From NCBI GenBank assembly GCA_964501525.1, contig CAZCSI010000022.1, forward strand, positions 1-7,558: a stretch of 7,558 nt of DNA, in the 5' to 3' direction. Positions 6,058 through 7,558 of the stretch are shown here, one piece after another; position 1 is the stretch's first letter, and each line of letters opens with the position of its first letter. Under the pieces are notes generated by a model. That model was given only the letters and a program-made list of their open reading frames with translations, was not told where the DNA came from and ran no database searches. This DNA is from CAYLVJ01 sp964501525. Its GTDB lineage: Bacteria > Patescibacteriota > Minisyncoccia > Minisyncoccales > CAYTKG01. A program made the translations under genes and the position numbers.

Positions 6058-6065
6058 ATCACCTC
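6058..6065 (-). promoter_or_regulatory. Strong Shine-Dalgarno deciding the FimU-like start
   Basis: GAGGTGAT is a full 8-base match to the anti-Shine-Dalgarno complement. The annotatable GTG start at 6062 lies inside it and so cannot use it, whereas TTG at 6056 is 5 bases past GAGG. This favours TTG initiation and a leader of 8 residues before the prepilin cleavage site. Confidence 0.6.
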
Positions 6066-6072
6066 GATTATT

Positions 6073-7287
6073 TTACTGTAATGCCCCCAGCATCGAGTAC
6101 ATGGGTTGGATCATGGAAATCGCAAAAAAGCCGACCGCACCTCCGATTAAAAGCATAACGATCGGCTCCACTATTGAAGCCATGTTCTGGGTGGCTCGAG
6201 TCACCTGCTCTTCGAAAAAAGAAGCCAGCTTATCCAAAATTTGAATCGACTCCCCCGTTTCCTCCCCCACCGCCATCATTTGAATCACAAGCGGAGGGTA
6301 TATATCCTCGTATGCCCCCAGAGCCTTAGAAAGATTCTCTCCTTTGACAACTTTTTCTGCCGAACCCTCAATGGCTTTTTTAAAATAGAGATTGCCCGCT
6401 GTTCCCGATGTAATCTCCAGCGCCTCAGGCAAAGAAACTCCTGCAGCGATTAAAGAGCTTAAACTTCTTAATGTGTAAGCGCTGTTAATTTTTCTCACCA
6501 GCGGGGAGATGATGGGAGAGTGTAAACCCAAAAAGCTGACGATTTTCTTGGCCGGCTTTGTTCTCAGGATGTAAGCAAAGATAAAAGCAAAAGCAACACC
6601 TCCGCCTATGAACAAATACCATTGGCTGGATAAAGCGTTGCCCAGGCCTATTACAAACCTTGTGGTAGCAGGAAGATCGATTCCAAGCTCTTCAAAGGTT
6701 TCGGCTATTTTAGGGACAACCATAACAAGCATGGCAAGACCTATACCTATCATGGCTACGATAATAACCGCCGGATAAATCAAAGCTCCTATTATCTCCG
6801 ACCTTAGTTCATACTCCCTTTCCATTTGCCTTGACAGCACCTCTAAAACTCCTGCCAGGTCTCCGCCCGCCTCTCCCACCTCTATCATACTTAAAAACAT
6901 ATTGGAAAAAATACGAGGGTATTTCTTAAGAGTTTCAGAAAAACTGTTGCCTTTTAATAAACCTTCCCTGATCTCTTTCAAGGTTTTGGAGAAACTCCTG
7001 TTTTCTGACTGCTTTTCCAGAACCTCTAATGCGCGGGGTAGAGAGAGGCCCGCTTCAACCATTACCTTCAAATTGCGGACAAACATTAACTTCTCCGTAA
7101 GAGATACACCGCTTAAAAAAGGAAGGGACAGATTTATCTTCTTCTTATCTCCCTTTTTACGGGCTGAAATTAAAATAAGGTTTTCAGCTCTTAAAATATG
7201 TGCCAGCTCAGATTCGCTTTCGGCCACCACCTCTCCTTTCCGGTCTTCTCCCTGCTCTGTTTTAGCCTTGTAAATATATCTGGGCAT
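6073..7287 (-). CDS. pilC: Type IV pilus inner-membrane platform protein PilC
   Basis: A 404-residue GspF/PilC-family protein of normal length, the polytopic membrane platform that couples PilB ATPase motion to pilin polymerisation. The N-terminus (YIYKAKTEQGE.RKGEVVAES) is the usual small domain. It is followed by two T2SSF repeats, about residues 66-190 and 269-390. Each repeat carries the family's GE-type motif, GEAGG at 138-142 and GEETGE at 341-346. Hydrophobic segments lie near 167-191, 223-241 and 372-393, matching the three-helix topology. The ATG at 7287 is the first in-frame Met and gives a complete N-terminus. No convincing Shine-Dalgarno precedes it (upstream bases are TCCATAATTAACT), so it may depend on coupling to pilB, which ends 13 bases earlier. 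It ends in TAA, 10-16 bases before the next gene. Confidence 0.96.
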   Translation of the reverse strand: MPRYIYKAKTEQGEDRKGEVVAESESELAHILRAENLILISARKKGDKKKINLSLPFLSGVSLTEKLMFVRNLKVMVEAGLSLPRALEVLEKQSENRSFSKTLKEIREGLLKGNSFSETLKKYPRIFSNMFLSMIEVGEAGGDLAGVLEVLSRQMEREYELRSEIIGALIYPAVIIVAMIGIGLAMLVMVVPKIAETFEELGIDLPATTRFVIGLGNALSSQWYLFIGGGVAFAFIFAYILRTKPAKKIVSFLGLHSPIISPLVRKINSAYTLRSLSSLIAAGVSLPEALEITSGTAGNLYFKKAIEGSAEKVVKGENLSKALGAYEDIYPPLVIQMMAVGEETGESIQILDKLASFFEEQVTRATQNMASIVEPIVMLLIGGAVGFFAISMIQPMYSMLGALQ

Positions 7288-7300
7288 AGTTAATTATGGA

Positions 7301-7558
7301 TTAATCTACTATCACCCTCAGCACCTCCTCGATGGTGGTAATCCCCTGGGCCGCCTTGCACAATCCGTCTTCTACCATAGTTGCCATCCCCTCTTTTCTC
7401 GCCTGCTCTCTTATTTTTTCCGAGGTAGCTCTGTCTACCACCATCTCTTTAATGGTTTCGGTTACAGGCAAAACCTCAAAAATACCGATTCTGCCTCGAT
7501 AAGCCTCTTCATCCTTTTTGGACTCAGTCCTATAAAAAGGTATCTCTGTTATGGGCAC
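7301..7558 (-). CDS. pilB: Type IV pilus extension ATPase PilB, C-terminal fragment (5' end outside window)
   Basis: This is the last 85 residues of a GspE/PilB-family secretion ATPase; the reading frame is open to the window edge, and its first codon (GTG, read as Val) is most likely internal. PilB hydrolyses ATP on the cytoplasmic side and drives PilC to insert pilins into the growing fibre. The family signature at the C-terminus is clear: YRGRIGIFEVLPVTE, then an A..EGM..MVEDGLCKAAQGITTIEEVLRV helix set. What is odd is the stretch before it: family members usually have the second CxxC of a zinc-binding tetracysteine just ahead of the GYxGRxGIxE motif, but here the stretch reads FYRTESKKDEEAYRGR, with no cysteine. 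The gene ends in TAA 13 bases before pilC. The Walker motifs lie outside the window, so PilB versus GspE is decided by the pilus neighbours. Confidence 0.93.
   Translation of the reverse strand: MPITEIPFYRTESKKDEEAYRGRIGIFEVLPVTETIKEMVVDRATSEKIREQARKEGMATMVEDGLCKAAQGITTIEEVLRVIVD

Noticed and set aside
1..7558. CRISPR array, insertion sequence or integrated element at the tRNAs
   Set aside because: No regularly spaced direct repeats, no transposase or integrase frame, and no second copy of a tRNA end was seen.

Overview
The window holds a type IV pilus assembly operon read entirely on the minus strand, followed by two tRNA genes on the same strand. The genes are tightly packed, base composition is moderate (about 40-45% GC by eye, not computed), and TGA is used as a normal stop (the FimU-, PilX- and PilM-like genes end in TGA). 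No outer-membrane secretin (PilQ) or PilP follows pilO: the cluster ends with a small membrane protein and then tRNAs. This fits a single-membrane or reduced-envelope bacterium. From the general look of the cluster I favour a Patescibacteria/CPR (Parcubacteria-like) genome, with Firmicutes-type lineages as the main alternative. This placement is inference.

Layout in transcription order (high to low coordinates): the C-terminal end of the extension ATPase PilB (7558-7301, cut by the window edge); the platform protein PilC (7287-6073); three proteins with canonical prepilin signals, resembling GspH/FimU (to 5172), GspI/PilV (5181-4699) and GspJ/PilW (4696-4181); a large GspK/PilX-like protein with a repetitive Asn-Asn-Ala region (4177-2909); a 65-base gap with a likely internal promoter and a small hairpin; then PilM (2843-1701), PilN (1701-1150), PilO (1148-624) and an unrecognised one-pass membrane protein with an acidic tail (634-266). 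A good sigma70-type promoter (TTGACT-18-TACAAT) overlaps the end of that last gene and points at tRNA-Arg(TCT) (168-94) and tRNA-His(GTG) (76-4).

How the parts work together: PilB powers pilin extraction, PilC is the membrane platform, and PilM-PilN-PilO form the cytoplasmic ring and periplasmic/extracytoplasmic cuff that align it. The four minor (pseudo)pilins are in the same H-I-J-K order as the tip-priming complexes of type II secretion and type IV pili. The K/X-like protein lacks Glu5 and carries a large predicted beta-helical domain, so it is a strong candidate for the pilus tip and possibly an adhesin. No clear major pilin, PilT retraction ATPase or PilD prepilin peptidase lies in this window.
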